A stretch of 64,000 nt of DNA from Tatumella punctata (GTDB lineage: Bacteria > Pseudomonadota > Gammaproteobacteria > Enterobacterales > Enterobacteriaceae): the NCBI RefSeq assembly GCF_039523735.1, contig NZ_BAAAFW010000012.1:1-64000 (forward strand). The letters are read 5' to 3'. Numbering within the stretch: position 1 is the first letter of the stretch; each line of letters begins with the position of its first letter. This document shows positions 7,802-16,289 of this stretch, piece by piece. The notes under the pieces are model-generated. The model saw only the letters and a list, made by a program, of their open reading frames with translations. It searched no databases and was not told the origin of the DNA. Made by a program: the position numbers and the translations under genes.

Positions 7802-8638
7802 ATGAAAAAAAGGTTTCTCGGGTTACTGCTGGCTGGCTGGTTAGGCAGCCCGTTGATCGCCAATGCGGAAGCTGGCGGGATGGCGGATAGCTGTTATGCC
7901 CGTACTCATACCCTGCAATGGCAGGCCCCGGCCAGCGGACGACAGCTGACAGTTGTTATTGATCAGACGGTAGTATTGCCGGATGTATTACAGCATTCCG
8001 TATGGGATAAAGTCGCAGCCTTTATTAAACCCGGCGATGAGGTAAAGCTGTATACCTTCTCGGCGGTGGTGCCCGGGCAATATATGCAATTGGTGGCCGA
8101 CAGCACGCTTGATACGCCACCTTCCTCCTCTGCCCGTGGTGATATCCCGATGGATGACCTGGACGATCTGGACAGTTGTCTCAGCCAGCAGAAATCTCAG
8201 TTTACGCAGAACTGGGGACGGGCGCTGGTGAAGGCAATGCAGGAATCGAGGGCAGATATCCCGAAAAGTGAGATTATGCACTCGCTGAAAAGTATTGGTG
8301 AAGATCTTAAAACATCGCCAGCCCGCCAGCGGGTTATCTTACTGGTCAGCGATATGCTGGAAAACAGTGATTCTGCGTCCTTCTATCAGCATAACCAGAT
8401 CCGTCAGCTGAATGTACCAAAAGTACTGGCCAGCGTGCGTCAGCAGAATTTAGTGGCAGATATGGATGGTGCAGAAATTTATGTATTGGGGGCCGGGCTG
8501 TTAAGTGCCAAAGACAGCCATTATATTGGCGGTAAGACGCTGGATAGCGTGCAAAATTTCTGGCAGCAATGGTTTGCGTTATCTGATGCCCGGCTGGTGG
8601 CTTTTGGTACACCGGCACTGAATCAGCCACTGCAGTAA
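7802..8638 (+). CDS. Periplasmic vWA-like protein, third gene of the envelope operon
   Basis: The 278-residue protein has a cleavable signal peptide (about residues 1-22, cut near ANA-EA) and no lipobox. The mature part resembles a von Willebrand factor A fold: a beta strand LTVVIDQT (Asp54, Thr56) where the metal-site loop DxSxS would be, a strand EVKLYTFS, and a later strand VILLVSDML (Asp184). The usual DxSxS is not intact, so metal binding may differ or be lost. Two cysteines (31 and 126) remain in the mature chain. A frame extending upstream to 7745 overlaps the previous gene, but the ATG at 7802 is preceded by GGGAGA and begins the signal peptide. A strong terminator follows, so the operon ends here. 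The partner surface is probably the periplasmic part of the two upstream products. Confidence 0.75.
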   Translation: MKKRFLGLLLAGWLGSPLIANAEAGGMADSCYARTHTLQWQAPASGRQLTVVIDQTVVLPDVLQHSVWDKVAAFIKPGDEVKLYTFSAVVPGQYMQLVADSTLDTPPSSSARGDIPMDDLDDLDSCLSQQKSQFTQNWGRALVKAMQESRADIPKSEIMHSLKSIGEDLKTSPARQRVILLVSDMLENSDSASFYQHNQIRQLNVPKVLASVRQQNLVADMDGAEIYVLGAGLLSAKDSHYIGGKTLDSVQNFWQQWFALSDARLVAFGTPALNQPLQ

Positions 8639-8654
8639 GTCTGGTAAGTCTGAT

Positions 8655-8689
8655 GAAAAAGCGCTTTCCTGCCGGAAGCGCTTTTTTTA
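8655..8689 (+). terminator. Intrinsic terminator of the OmpA/vWA operon
   Basis: The hairpin AAAGCGCTT(T)-CCTGCCGG-AAGCGCTTT is followed by a run of T on the plus strand, 17 bases after the stop of the vWA-like gene. The matching A run on the other side would let it also end minus-strand transcription of the LysR gene. Confidence 0.9.
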
Positions 8690-8749
8690 TCCTCGCCGAA
8701 GACGGGCTTTGCCCCTTTCTCCGGCGACAGGATAATCGCTGACATTATA

Positions 8750-9688
8750 TTACCACCGGTGCTGCAGACCATCAGGCGCGGCAGTGCTATTCATCTCCTC
8801 GATAATCCCCGACAGACGCTGGATCATATATTGCGCAGCCCGTGACAGTTGTCTCGAAGGAGCAGTACAGAGCCCGAGAGTGACCGGCCGTAGTGGATTA
8901 TGCTTTATCGGGATAAAACACAGCCGGTTAAGACGGAGGTCTTCCATGACATCCAGCCGGCTGAGCACCGAAATTCCGGTTCCGTTAGCCACCAGGCTGC
9001 GGATCAGCCGAATATCATTACAGGAAATCACCGATGCCGGTGGCTGACCTGCACGCTGATACAGGGACTGTACACGATCGTGTACTACCAGTCCCTTACC
9101 GGGGATAATATGCCGCTGATCATGCAATTCAGACAGAGATACAGATGGCAGGTCACTGAGCCTGTGCCGCGGGGGAACAACGATCCCCATCGCGAGTTCG
9201 GCAAACGCGATCACCTCGATCCCGCTGACGGTGCCGGGATCGAGAATTAGTCCGAAATCGACGACGGCATCCCGCACCATTCTGCTGACGACCTGGCTGC
9301 TTTCAACAGCCAGTTCGATATCAAGCCATTGCTGCCCGTGGGCGATGCTGCCAATTTCTCCGCATAATGGACCTTCTGTCAGAGCCTGTACCAGACCAAT
9401 GGCGACCTTACCGCGTTTCAGCCCCTGAATATCAGCGAAACGTTGCTGTGTCAGGCTGAAATCCCGCTGCCAGTTCAGCAGATCACTATAGAGTAACTCT
9501 CCGGCAGTGGTCATACGCATTCCCCCCGGCAACCGTTCAAATAAGGCGATACCAAAACTTTCTTCTGCCTGAAGGATCTGGCGATTGATGGCTGAAGCTG
9601 AGACATGCAATTTTTCTGCTGCTTTGCGCAGGCTCCCGCAGCGGGCGACTTCAGCAAAATAAGCAGCAAAACGTGAGAACGGGGTCAT
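8750..9688 (-). CDS. LysR-family transcriptional regulator, divergent from the oxygenase genes
   Basis: The 312-residue protein has an N-terminal winged helix (about residues 6-65, with GSLRKAAEKLHVSASAINRQ and FGIALFERLPGGMRMTTAGE) and a C-terminal periplasmic-binding-protein-like effector domain. It is divergently transcribed from the Rieske oxygenase gene across a 123-base gap, the classic LysR arrangement, so it most likely controls that pair in response to an aromatic or related substrate. The ATG at 9688 is preceded by AGGTGACC. The effector cannot be deduced from the sequence. Confidence 0.88.
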   Translation of the reverse strand: MTPFSRFAAYFAEVARCGSLRKAAEKLHVSASAINRQILQAEESFGIALFERLPGGMRMTTAGELLYSDLLNWQRDFSLTQQRFADIQGLKRGKVAIGLVQALTEGPLCGEIGSIAHGQQWLDIELAVESSQVVSRMVRDAVVDFGLILDPGTVSGIEVIAFAELAMGIVVPPRHRLSDLPSVSLSELHDQRHIIPGKGLVVHDRVQSLYQRAGQPPASVISCNDIRLIRSLVANGTGISVLSRLDVMEDLRLNRLCFIPIKHNPLRPVTLGLCTAPSRQLSRAAQYMIQRLSGIIEEMNSTAAPDGLQHRW

Positions 9689-9811
9689 TGGTCACCTGTA
9701 CAGTTTTTTGCAACATAGATCTGAATTAATGCTGATGGACGGATACACCTTAGTGCAGACAGAATGTCCTGACAATCACTATGCTTTTTCCTGAGCTGAG
9801 CGGATAACGTT

Positions 9812-10843
9812 ATGAACAGAATATCACCTCCTGCCCATTGTACTTTCGACCCTGATGACTGGGTGCGTCTTGCCAGATACTGGCACCCGGTGGCCCGTTC
9901 TGTTGATGTCAGCACTTCGCCGTATAAAACCGTACTCCTTGATGAACCGCTGGTGGTGTACCGGATTGGTGAAGAGGTGGTTGCGGCGAAAGATCTTTGT
10001 CCTCATCGCGGTGTACCCCTGACCCTTGGTTTTGCCGATGACGGCGGGATTGTCTGCCCTTATCACGGGCTGCGTTTCGGTAGCGGGGGGAAATGTAACC
10101 GTATCCCCTCAAGTCCGGAGCAGGCGATTCCGGCAAAGCTTAATTTAACGGCCTTTGACGTGGAGGAACGTTACGGTCTGGTCTGGGTATGTATGTTACC
10201 TGATGCAGAAAACCCCGTTGCTCTGCCGGTGATGCCTTTATGGGATAGCTCCGGATTCCAGCAGATAAATTGCCCCGGGTTTGATGTGAATGGTTTTGCC
10301 GGACGGCAGGTCGAAGGCTTTCTCGACGTGGCTCATTTTGCGTGGGTCCATACCGAAACGTTCGCCGATCCGGAAAACCAGAGTGTGCCAGCCTATCATC
10401 CGGTGGAGACCGAATCCGGGTTTAGTGTCGATTACCGAAGCAGTGTCAGCAACTATGCGGCTGATTCTGAAGAGCAGGCGCCTGAGGGGTTTGTCTGGCT
10501 GCGGCATTTTGAAATGCATCTGCCTTTTACGGCCACACTGACGATCCATTTTCCGGGAGAGTCACGGCTGGTGATTATGAATGCTGCCTCGCCGGTATCG
10601 GCCAGGAAAACACGGATGTTCGCGCCGATTGCCCGAAATTTTGATCTGCATATTCCGGTGCAGGATATCTGTGATTTTAACCGGCGGGTCTTCGAAGAAG
10701 ACCGGCTGATGGTGGAAACGCAGCGCCCCGAAAATCTGCCATCGGATATGACTCTGGAAGCTCATATTCCTGCTGACAGAAGCTCAATTGCCTACCGCCG
10801 CAGCCTGAAAAAAATGGGTTTTGGTGAGTTTTTCCTGGTATAG
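9812..10843 (+). CDS. Rieske non-heme iron oxygenase, terminal subunit (VanA-like)
   Basis: The 343-residue protein has an N-terminal Rieske [2Fe-2S] domain with CPHRG (Cys63, His65) and CPYHGL (Cys82, His85). The catalytic domain carries the mononuclear iron motif D-x2-H-x4-H at Asp172, His175 and His180. Length and layout match the class IA oxygenases that demethylate vanillate or hydroxylate related aromatic acids. The next gene, 11 bases on, encodes the matching reductase, so the two form a two-component monooxygenase or O-demethylase. The substrate is not known; vanillate, other methoxybenzoates and sulfonated aromatics are all possible. I saw no ring-cleavage genes in the window. Control is probably by the divergent LysR regulator. 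Confidence 0.85.
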   Translation: MNRISPPAHCTFDPDDWVRLARYWHPVARSVDVSTSPYKTVLLDEPLVVYRIGEEVVAAKDLCPHRGVPLTLGFADDGGIVCPYHGLRFGSGGKCNRIPSSPEQAIPAKLNLTAFDVEERYGLVWVCMLPDAENPVALPVMPLWDSSGFQQINCPGFDVNGFAGRQVEGFLDVAHFAWVHTETFADPENQSVPAYHPVETESGFSVDYRSSVSNYAADSEEQAPEGFVWLRHFEMHLPFTATLTIHFPGESRLVIMNAASPVSARKTRMFAPIARNFDLHIPVQDICDFNRRVFEEDRLMVETQRPENLPSDMTLEAHIPADRSSIAYRRSLKKMGFGEFFLV

Positions 10844-10854
10844 GAGCGACAGTG

Positions 10855-11823
10855 ATGGATATACCGGTGGATGTTATTGTCGATGCTGTCTGGCGACAAG
10901 GGGAGAATAATCTGGGGGTTGCACTGGTCGCCGCAGACGGTCAGCCGCTGCCGCGCTGGGCGCCGGGGGCTCATATCAGCCTTTATCTGAATAACCATCT
11001 GATCCGTCAGTATTCACTGACCGGACGAGGGAATGATCCATATCGTTATCAGATTTGCGTCGCCCGTGATCAGGCGTCACGGGGCGGGTCTGCTTATATT
11101 CATGATGTGTTGCGGCCCGGCCAGCGGCTGACCATCAGCGTTCCGAAAAATCTGTTTCCGCTGGCGGCGTCGGGACCGGTTATTTTACTGGCGGGCGGGA
11201 TTGGTATTACGCCGTTGTATGCGATGGCTGAGCATCTTGAAGCCAGCGGAACTCCCTTTGTTCTGCATTATTACCTGAAGAAGCCGGGGTGCGGAGCATT
11301 TGAGCGCGAATTACAACGGCCTTTGCAGCATGGTAACTGCCGGTTCTGGTACAGCAGCGACGGTGATTCTCCGAGGCACCATATTCCGGAGGAGTTACTC
11401 AGCCCCTCAGCGGAGACCCGTATTTTGCTGTGCGGGCCCGAAGGTTTTATGACGCAGATGATGAATACGGCATTGCAGTATGGCTGGCCGGAAGAAAATA
11501 TTCAGACGGAGGCTTTTGGCCCGCCGGCAGTACCGCAAACGGCCGGTGTCAGTGATGCTTTTATTATTACACTGGCCTCTTCTGGCCGGCAATTCAGAGT
11601 ACCTGCAGATAAAACAATCGCCGCCGTGTTACTGGAAAACGGGGTGGATGTACCTCTTTCCTGTGAGATGGGGATTTGCGGTGCCTGCCTGACACCGGTT
11701 GTATCGGGCCGTGTGGATCACAGGGATACGGTACAGTCCGATGCGGAAAAATCGGCAGACCAGCAGCAGATAGCATTGTGTTGTTCCCGAAGTCACACCG
11801 CAGAGCTGGTGATAGAACGCTGA
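10855..11823 (+). CDS. Oxygenase reductase with FMN, NAD and [2Fe-2S] domains (VanB-like)
   Basis: The 322-residue protein has the phthalate dioxygenase reductase order: a flavin-binding barrel with RQYSLTG, an NAD-binding domain with GGIGITP and LLCGPEGFM, and a C-terminal plant-type ferredoxin domain with SCEMGICGACLTP and a final CC pair. It passes electrons from NADH through FMN and its iron-sulfur cluster to the Rieske subunit encoded just upstream. The ATG at 10855 is chosen over the adjacent in-frame GTG at 10852 because GGAG lies eight bases before it. The gene ends the operon; a terminator follows within 100 bases. Confidence 0.88.
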   Translation: MDIPVDVIVDAVWRQGENNLGVALVAADGQPLPRWAPGAHISLYLNNHLIRQYSLTGRGNDPYRYQICVARDQASRGGSAYIHDVLRPGQRLTISVPKNLFPLAASGPVILLAGGIGITPLYAMAEHLEASGTPFVLHYYLKKPGCGAFERELQRPLQHGNCRFWYSSDGDSPRHHIPEELLSPSAETRILLCGPEGFMTQMMNTALQYGWPEENIQTEAFGPPAVPQTAGVSDAFIITLASSGRQFRVPADKTIAAVLLENGVDVPLSCEMGICGACLTPVVSGRVDHRDTVQSDAEKSADQQQIALCCSRSHTAELVIER

Positions 11824-11912
11824 GCAGTAATCGCAGAAGATTTTTTGAAAGCTATCTGCCGGTACCGGATCCTGTCTCTGAGATTAATAGGCCATGCCTG
11901 ACGTAATCATCA

Positions 11913-11955
11913 TAAAAAAGGCACTGTCCTCGTCAGGAAAGTGCCTTTCTTTTCA
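11913..11955. terminator. Bidirectional terminator between oxygenase operon and fis
   Basis: The hairpin arms AAAGGCACT and AGTGCCTTT have an A run on the left and a T-rich run on the right. It sits between convergent transcripts, the reductase gene on the plus strand and fis on the minus strand, and can end both. Confidence 0.85.
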
Positions 11956-11974
11956 AACTATTACGGGTGAATGA

Positions 11975-12271
11975 TTAGTTCATTCCGTATTTTTTCAGTT
12001 TTTTACGCAGAGTCCCGCGGTTAATACCCATCATCAGTGCTGCACGGGTCTGGTTGCCACGGGTATACTGCATCACCATGTCCAACAAAGGCTGCTCAAC
12101 TTCAGCCAGTACCAGCTCATACAGGTCATTAACATCCTGACCATTTAACTGAGCAAAATAGTTCTTCAGTGCTTGTTTAACCGAGTCACGAAGTGGTTTT
12201 TGAGTTACCTGATCCTGTGAATTCACGGTAGAAACGGTCAGTACGTCAGAATTTACGCGTTGTTCGAACAT
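11975..12271 (-). CDS. fis: DNA-binding protein Fis
   Basis: The 98-residue protein has the same length as E. coli Fis and is nearly identical to it, ending with the helix-turn-helix [15 protein letters not shown]. Fis is a nucleoid protein that bends DNA, activates rRNA and tRNA promoters and assists site-specific recombination. It is the second gene of the dusB-fis operon; the gap to dusB is 24 bases. Expression is expected to follow growth rate through the promoter upstream of dusB. Confidence 0.99.
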
Positions 12272-12295
12272 AGTTCTTTCAGCTCTTTTTTTCGT

Positions 12296-13261
12296 TTACG
12301 CAAGATTTTCGAAGTATGCCTCCAACGCCTCCAGTTGTTCACTGGCATCCTCTATGGCGTTGAATGTGCGCCGAAACTGGTCATCAGGAGCATGTTCCTG
12401 TAAATACCAGGAAACGTGTTTTCGGGCAATACGGTATCCCTTGCCGTGACCATAAAAGTCGTGCAGCTGCCGTATATGTCCAATCAGCATTTGCTTCACC
12501 TCGGCGAGTGGCTTTGGTGCAAGCAGCTCTCCTGTGTCCAGATAATGCTGGATTTCCCGGAAGATCCAGGGTCTTCCCTGAGCCGCGCGGCCTATCATCA
12601 GAGCATCCGCTCCGGTGTAGTCAAGTACGGCCCTGGCTTTATGCGGGTCAGTAATGTCCCCATTCGCGATAACCGGAATGGACACGTTCTGCTTAACTAT
12701 CCGAATGCTGTCGTATTCTGCGTTACCATTAAACAGACAAGCGCGGGTTCGTCCGTGGATGGTTAACGCCTGAATGCCACAACGTTCGGCCAGTTGGGCA
12801 ATTTCTATACAATTACGATTTTCGGTATTCCAGCCAGTACGGATCTTCAGGGTGACCGGTACATCCACTTCATTAACCACCGCCCGTAAAATAGACTCTA
12901 CCAGCGACGGGTGCTGAAGCAATGCGGAACCTGCCATCTTTCGGTTCACTTTCTTTGCGGGACAACCCATATTAATATCAATGACTTGAGCGCCGGATTG
13001 TGCATTAATCCGTGCCGCCGCCGCCATCTCATCAGGGTCACCACCGGCAATTTGTACTGAGCGGATACCCGGCTCATCACTGTGCACCATACGCAGTCTG
13101 GATTTGTCACTTGCCCAGACTTCAGGGTTCGATGACATCATCTCTGATACTGTCATTCCTGCGCCGTTCTCGAAACAAAGCGTACGAAATGGCCTGTCGG
13201 TAATACCGGCCATTGGCGCAGCAATCAGTCGATTTCGAAGCTGGTATGATCCAATGCGCAT
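12296..13261 (-). CDS. dusB: tRNA-dihydrouridine synthase B
   Basis: The 321-residue protein matches DusB over its length: an FMN-binding TIM barrel starting LIAAPMAGITDRPFR, the catalytic loop NMGCPAKKVNRKMAGSAL with the active-site Cys, and the FMN phosphate segment IGRAAQGRPWIF. It reduces uridine at defined positions of the tRNA D loop. It is the first gene of the dusB-fis operon, as in E. coli. Confidence 0.98.
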   Translation of the reverse strand: MRIGSYQLRNRLIAAPMAGITDRPFRTLCFENGAGMTVSEMMSSNPEVWASDKSRLRMVHSDEPGIRSVQIAGGDPDEMAAAARINAQSGAQVIDINMGCPAKKVNRKMAGSALLQHPSLVESILRAVVNEVDVPVTLKIRTGWNTENRNCIEIAQLAERCGIQALTIHGRTRACLFNGNAEYDSIRIVKQNVSIPVIANGDITDPHKARAVLDYTGADALMIGRAAQGRPWIFREIQHYLDTGELLAPKPLAEVKQMLIGHIRQLHDFYGHGKGYRIARKHVSWYLQEHAPDDQFRRTFNAIEDASEQLEALEAYFENLA

Positions 13262-13298
13262 GGGAAAGAGATGACCTTATATGTTCGCAAGGCGGCGT

Positions 13299-13327
13299 AT
13301 ATTACGCATTTTTTAACGAAGATGAAA
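13299..13327 (-). promoter_or_regulatory. Promoter of the dusB-fis operon
   Basis: On the minus strand a -35 element TTTCAT is separated by 17 bases from a -10 element TAATAT, followed by the GC-rich stretch CGCCGCC. This resembles the E. coli fis promoter, whose GC-rich discriminator makes it subject to stringent control by ppGpp and DksA. The transcription start should lie a little below 13295, about 30 bases from the dusB start codon. Confidence 0.75.
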
Positions 13328-13587
13328 GGCCAAACTTTGAACAATATGCCGTCATTGATCACGGAAATGAATATCAGGCAGCAGACAGATACAATATAAA
13401 TACTAATATCAATGAGTTACATCAAAATATTCGCGGGGAGGCGGAAAAAATTTCTTTCTTCACCCTTGATATACAAGATAAAAAACAGTCACAAACATAA
13501 TTTACAGCATATCTGCAGTATAAAATTTGCCATAAAAAGGCAGATATCAGGTAAAAAATCAGCAGTGCTGTGCGGGGCCGGAAAATA

Positions 13588-13627
13588 ACGGTAAAGCACA
13601 CTCTGTGGTGGTTACCCCGGAGTGTGC
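13588..13627 (-). terminator. Hairpin downstream of prmA
   Basis: On the minus strand an eight-base stem GCACACTC and GAGTGTGC encloses a 16-base loop and is followed by a T-containing tract. It begins about ten bases after the prmA stop and probably ends the panF-prmA transcript. The upstream part of this gap (13328-13587) shows no gene that I can support. Confidence 0.55.
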
Positions 13628-13636
13628 AGTGGTCAG

Positions 13637-14518
13637 TCAGCTGCGCTGGCCGGTGATACGGCACCACTCTTCTTTCTCTGCCACGGGGTCGAGCATAAAT
13701 TTATCCGCATAGGCTTCGCAAACATCCTCAGCCTGGCTTGCCAGAATACCGGACAGGGCCAGCTTACCGCCGGTTTCAGGCAATACACTGATCAATGGTG
13801 CCAGTTCGCGTAGCGGGCCTGCCAGAATATTGGCTACCACAACATCGGCTTTTAAATCAGATGGCTGCTGATGTGGCAGATACAGATCCAGCCGCGAAGA
13901 AACACCGTTACGGCTGGCATTTTCCCGGCTGGCCTGAATAGCCTGCGGATCGATATCAATCCCGATAGCATGGCTGGCCCCCAGTTTCAGGGCGGCGATC
14001 GCCAGGATCCCCGATCCGCAACCAAAATCGATCACTGTCTTGCCCGTCAGATCCTGACTATCCAGCCAGCTCAGACATAACGATGTTGTCGGGTGGGTGC
14101 CGGTACCAAATGCCAGACCCGGATCCAGCATCACATTCACGGCATCAGGATCAGGGACTTCACGCCAGCTCGGACAAATCCACAGGCGTTCACCAAAGCA
14201 CATCGGGTGGAAGTTATCCATCCATTCGCGTTCCCAGTCTTTATCTTCTATCTGTTCGATTTTATGGCGAAATCCGTCACCTAGTTGCGGATGCTGCGCC
14301 AGCATTGCAACGACCTGCTGCATATCCGTTTCTGCATCAAACAGACCAATAGCATCCGTATCGCCCCACAAGGGAGTTTCTCCCGGCATAGGTTCATAGA
14401 CAGGATTATCATGAGTATCTTCAAAAGTGACAGAAACAGCACCGGTTTCAATCAGTGCATCACCAATTTCTTCCGCATCTGTGCCGGAAGTATTAATTTT
14501 TATCTGGATCCAGGGCAT
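13637..14518 (-). CDS. prmA: Ribosomal protein L11 methyltransferase
   Basis: The 293-residue protein equals E. coli PrmA in length. It has the N-terminal L11-recognition domain (MPWIQIKI start) and a C-terminal methyltransferase domain with the SAM motif VIDFGCGSGILAIAALKLGA. It trimethylates ribosomal protein L11 on several residues. The gene lies 11 bases after panF, as in other enterobacteria, and is probably cotranscribed with it. Confidence 0.98.
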   Translation of the reverse strand: MPWIQIKINTSGTDAEEIGDALIETGAVSVTFEDTHDNPVYEPMPGETPLWGDTDAIGLFDAETDMQQVVAMLAQHPQLGDGFRHKIEQIEDKDWEREWMDNFHPMCFGERLWICPSWREVPDPDAVNVMLDPGLAFGTGTHPTTSLCLSWLDSQDLTGKTVIDFGCGSGILAIAALKLGASHAIGIDIDPQAIQASRENASRNGVSSRLDLYLPHQQPSDLKADVVVANILAGPLRELAPLISVLPETGGKLALSGILASQAEDVCEAYADKFMLDPVAEKEEWCRITGQRS

Positions 14519-14529
14519 AGCATATCTCT

Positions 14530-15993
14530 TTATTTCTTCGCACCCGGCATCATCGCCTGAGGTGCGGGTTTACCCAGCCGGTTGCCAATCAGGAACGCGG
14601 CCAGACTCAGTAACAGTGACGGAACTATCGGATGGAAATTCCACCAGTGAATATCAAAACTGGCGAGCAGGGTATAGCTGACCGCTCCGCACAGCATACT
14701 ACTGACAGCGCCGGTAGCGTTTGCAGACTGCCAGTATAAACCCAGCAGCAGTGGCCAGAGAAATACTGTTTCTAGTGCGCCGAATGCCAGCAGATTCATC
14801 CAGATAAGCATATCCGGTGGCCGCCATGCAGTCAGTATCATCAGCACACCCAGCCCTAATGTCAGCAGAGTGGATAAACGCCGCAAATGACGTTCATTGC
14901 CTGCACGCTGCGGTAATACCCGCAGATAGAGATCTTTAATCAGGGTCGCTGATGCCTGAAGTAAGTGGGCATTGACGTTCGACATGATGGCCGCCATCGG
15001 CGCGGCGAGAAAAATGCCTGCGGCAAAAGGCGGTAACACTTTGATCATCAGTGTCGGGATAACCAGGTCAGGAATATGCAGGTCAGGGATCACCGCTCTG
15101 CCCAGAGCTCCTGCCAGGTGCATACCCAGCATCAGCAGGGTCATCACCAGGGTCCCGATAAAGATCCCCCGGTGTACCGCTTTACTGTCACGATAGGACA
15201 TACTGCGGATAGCCGTGTTTGGCAGCCCCAGTACCCCGAAGCAGACCAGTACCGTGAAGGAGACTAACAACGGTCCGGTGATGATATTGCCTGCACCCCG
15301 CGGGTCGATCAGCTGCGGATTAATCTGTTTCAGTGTCGCGACTGCATGGGCCGGGCCGCCGGCTGCGTGGATCACGGCAAATAACAGCAGGAACGTCCCT
15401 GCCAGCATCACTATGCCCTGCATCGCATCATTCAGTACACTGGCGCGGAATCCGCCCAGCGCGGTATACAAAGCGATCACCCCGCCGAAAGTCAGTAATC
15501 CCTGGCTGTAGGGGACTCCGGCAACCGTTTCCAGCAGCCTTGCGCCACCAATAAACTGTACTGTCATCACCGCGATAAAGGCGAGTAGCAGGGTAATACT
15601 GGCCAGCCAGACCACCAGGCTACTCCTGAAATGGGCATACAGAATATCGTTCAGGGTAACCGCATTATAGCGACGGGCGAGAATAGCAAATTTCTTCCCC
15701 AGAACCCCCAGAGATAACCAGACGGCGGGAACCTGAACCATTGCCAGAAAAATCCAGCCAAGTCCGTATTTATAGGCGGCACCCGGCCCGCCAACAAACG
15801 AACTGGCACTGATATAGGCGGTAGTCAGTGTCATTGCCAGCAAAAATCCGCCGAGGGTCCTTCCGCCGAGGAAATATTCGTTCAGAAAAGTCCCCGTAGC
15901 GCGTTTCTGCTGATAAACGGCAAACAGAGAGATAGCGGCAACGATTAACAAATATGCCAGCAGCGGGATCAGTATTTTAGTGTTCATCGCCAT
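14530..15993 (-). CDS. panF: Sodium/pantothenate symporter
   Basis: The 487-residue protein belongs to the sodium:solute symporter family and shows about 13 hydrophobic segments. Family features include the N-terminal NEYFLGGRTLGGFLLAMT region and GGFRASVLNDAMQG. It imports pantothenate, the precursor of coenzyme A, with sodium. Its start overlaps the end of yhdT by 17 bases, so yhdT, panF and prmA form one minus-strand unit. Confidence 0.97.
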   Translation of the reverse strand: MAMNTKILIPLLAYLLIVAAISLFAVYQQKRATGTFLNEYFLGGRTLGGFLLAMTLTTAYISASSFVGGPGAAYKYGLGWIFLAMVQVPAVWLSLGVLGKKFAILARRYNAVTLNDILYAHFRSSLVVWLASITLLLAFIAVMTVQFIGGARLLETVAGVPYSQGLLTFGGVIALYTALGGFRASVLNDAMQGIVMLAGTFLLLFAVIHAAGGPAHAVATLKQINPQLIDPRGAGNIITGPLLVSFTVLVCFGVLGLPNTAIRSMSYRDSKAVHRGIFIGTLVMTLLMLGMHLAGALGRAVIPDLHIPDLVIPTLMIKVLPPFAAGIFLAAPMAAIMSNVNAHLLQASATLIKDLYLRVLPQRAGNERHLRRLSTLLTLGLGVLMILTAWRPPDMLIWMNLLAFGALETVFLWPLLLGLYWQSANATGAVSSMLCGAVSYTLLASFDIHWWNFHPIVPSLLLSLAAFLIGNRLGKPAPQAMMPGAKK

Positions 15994-16219
15994 CCTCCAG
16001 CGAAATATCGCGGAACAGAAAGCGGATCATCAGGGCGCATAACAACAGGAACAACAACGGAGCAAACAGGCAGGATAATTCAAACCAGCGGGGAAAACCA
16101 AATACTCCCGGGGCATTTCCTCCCTGCCATGCGCTTACAGACCAGACAAGCAGCCAGCCGAGGGTCAGTAATACAGACCAGCAGGCTTCTTTATTGGCTT
16201 GTATAAAGCGGGAATCCAT
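15977..16219 (-). CDS. yhdT: Small inner-membrane protein YhdT (DUF997)
   Basis: The 80-residue protein has two hydrophobic segments (about residues 16-33 and 48-68) and matches YhdT of E. coli in size and position just upstream of panF. The function is unknown, though its constant pairing with panF suggests an accessory role. A frame extending to 16360 overlaps accC and was not used: the ATG at 16219 has TGAGGT ahead of it. Confidence 0.9.
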   Translation of the reverse strand: MDSRFIQANKEACWSVLLTLGWLLVWSVSAWQGGNAPGVFGFPRWFELSCLFAPLLFLLLCALMIRFLFRDISLEDGDEH

Positions 16220-16242
16220 GGCTAACCTCAACCATAAGGCAA

Positions 16243-16266
16243 ATAAAAAGGCCGGAAGATCCGGCC
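16243..16266 (-). terminator. Terminator of accBC
   Basis: On the minus strand GGCCGGA-TCT-TCCGGCC is followed by five T residues. It begins about 24 bases after the accC stop and separates accBC from yhdT-panF-prmA. Confidence 0.85.
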
Positions 16267-16289
16267 CTGGAATTTTACTCAGGAAAAAA

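Noticed and set aside
13213..13500. 95-codon plus-strand frame
   Set aside because: It starts inside dusB and runs across the dusB-fis promoter on the opposite strand; there is no ribosome-binding site or known domain.
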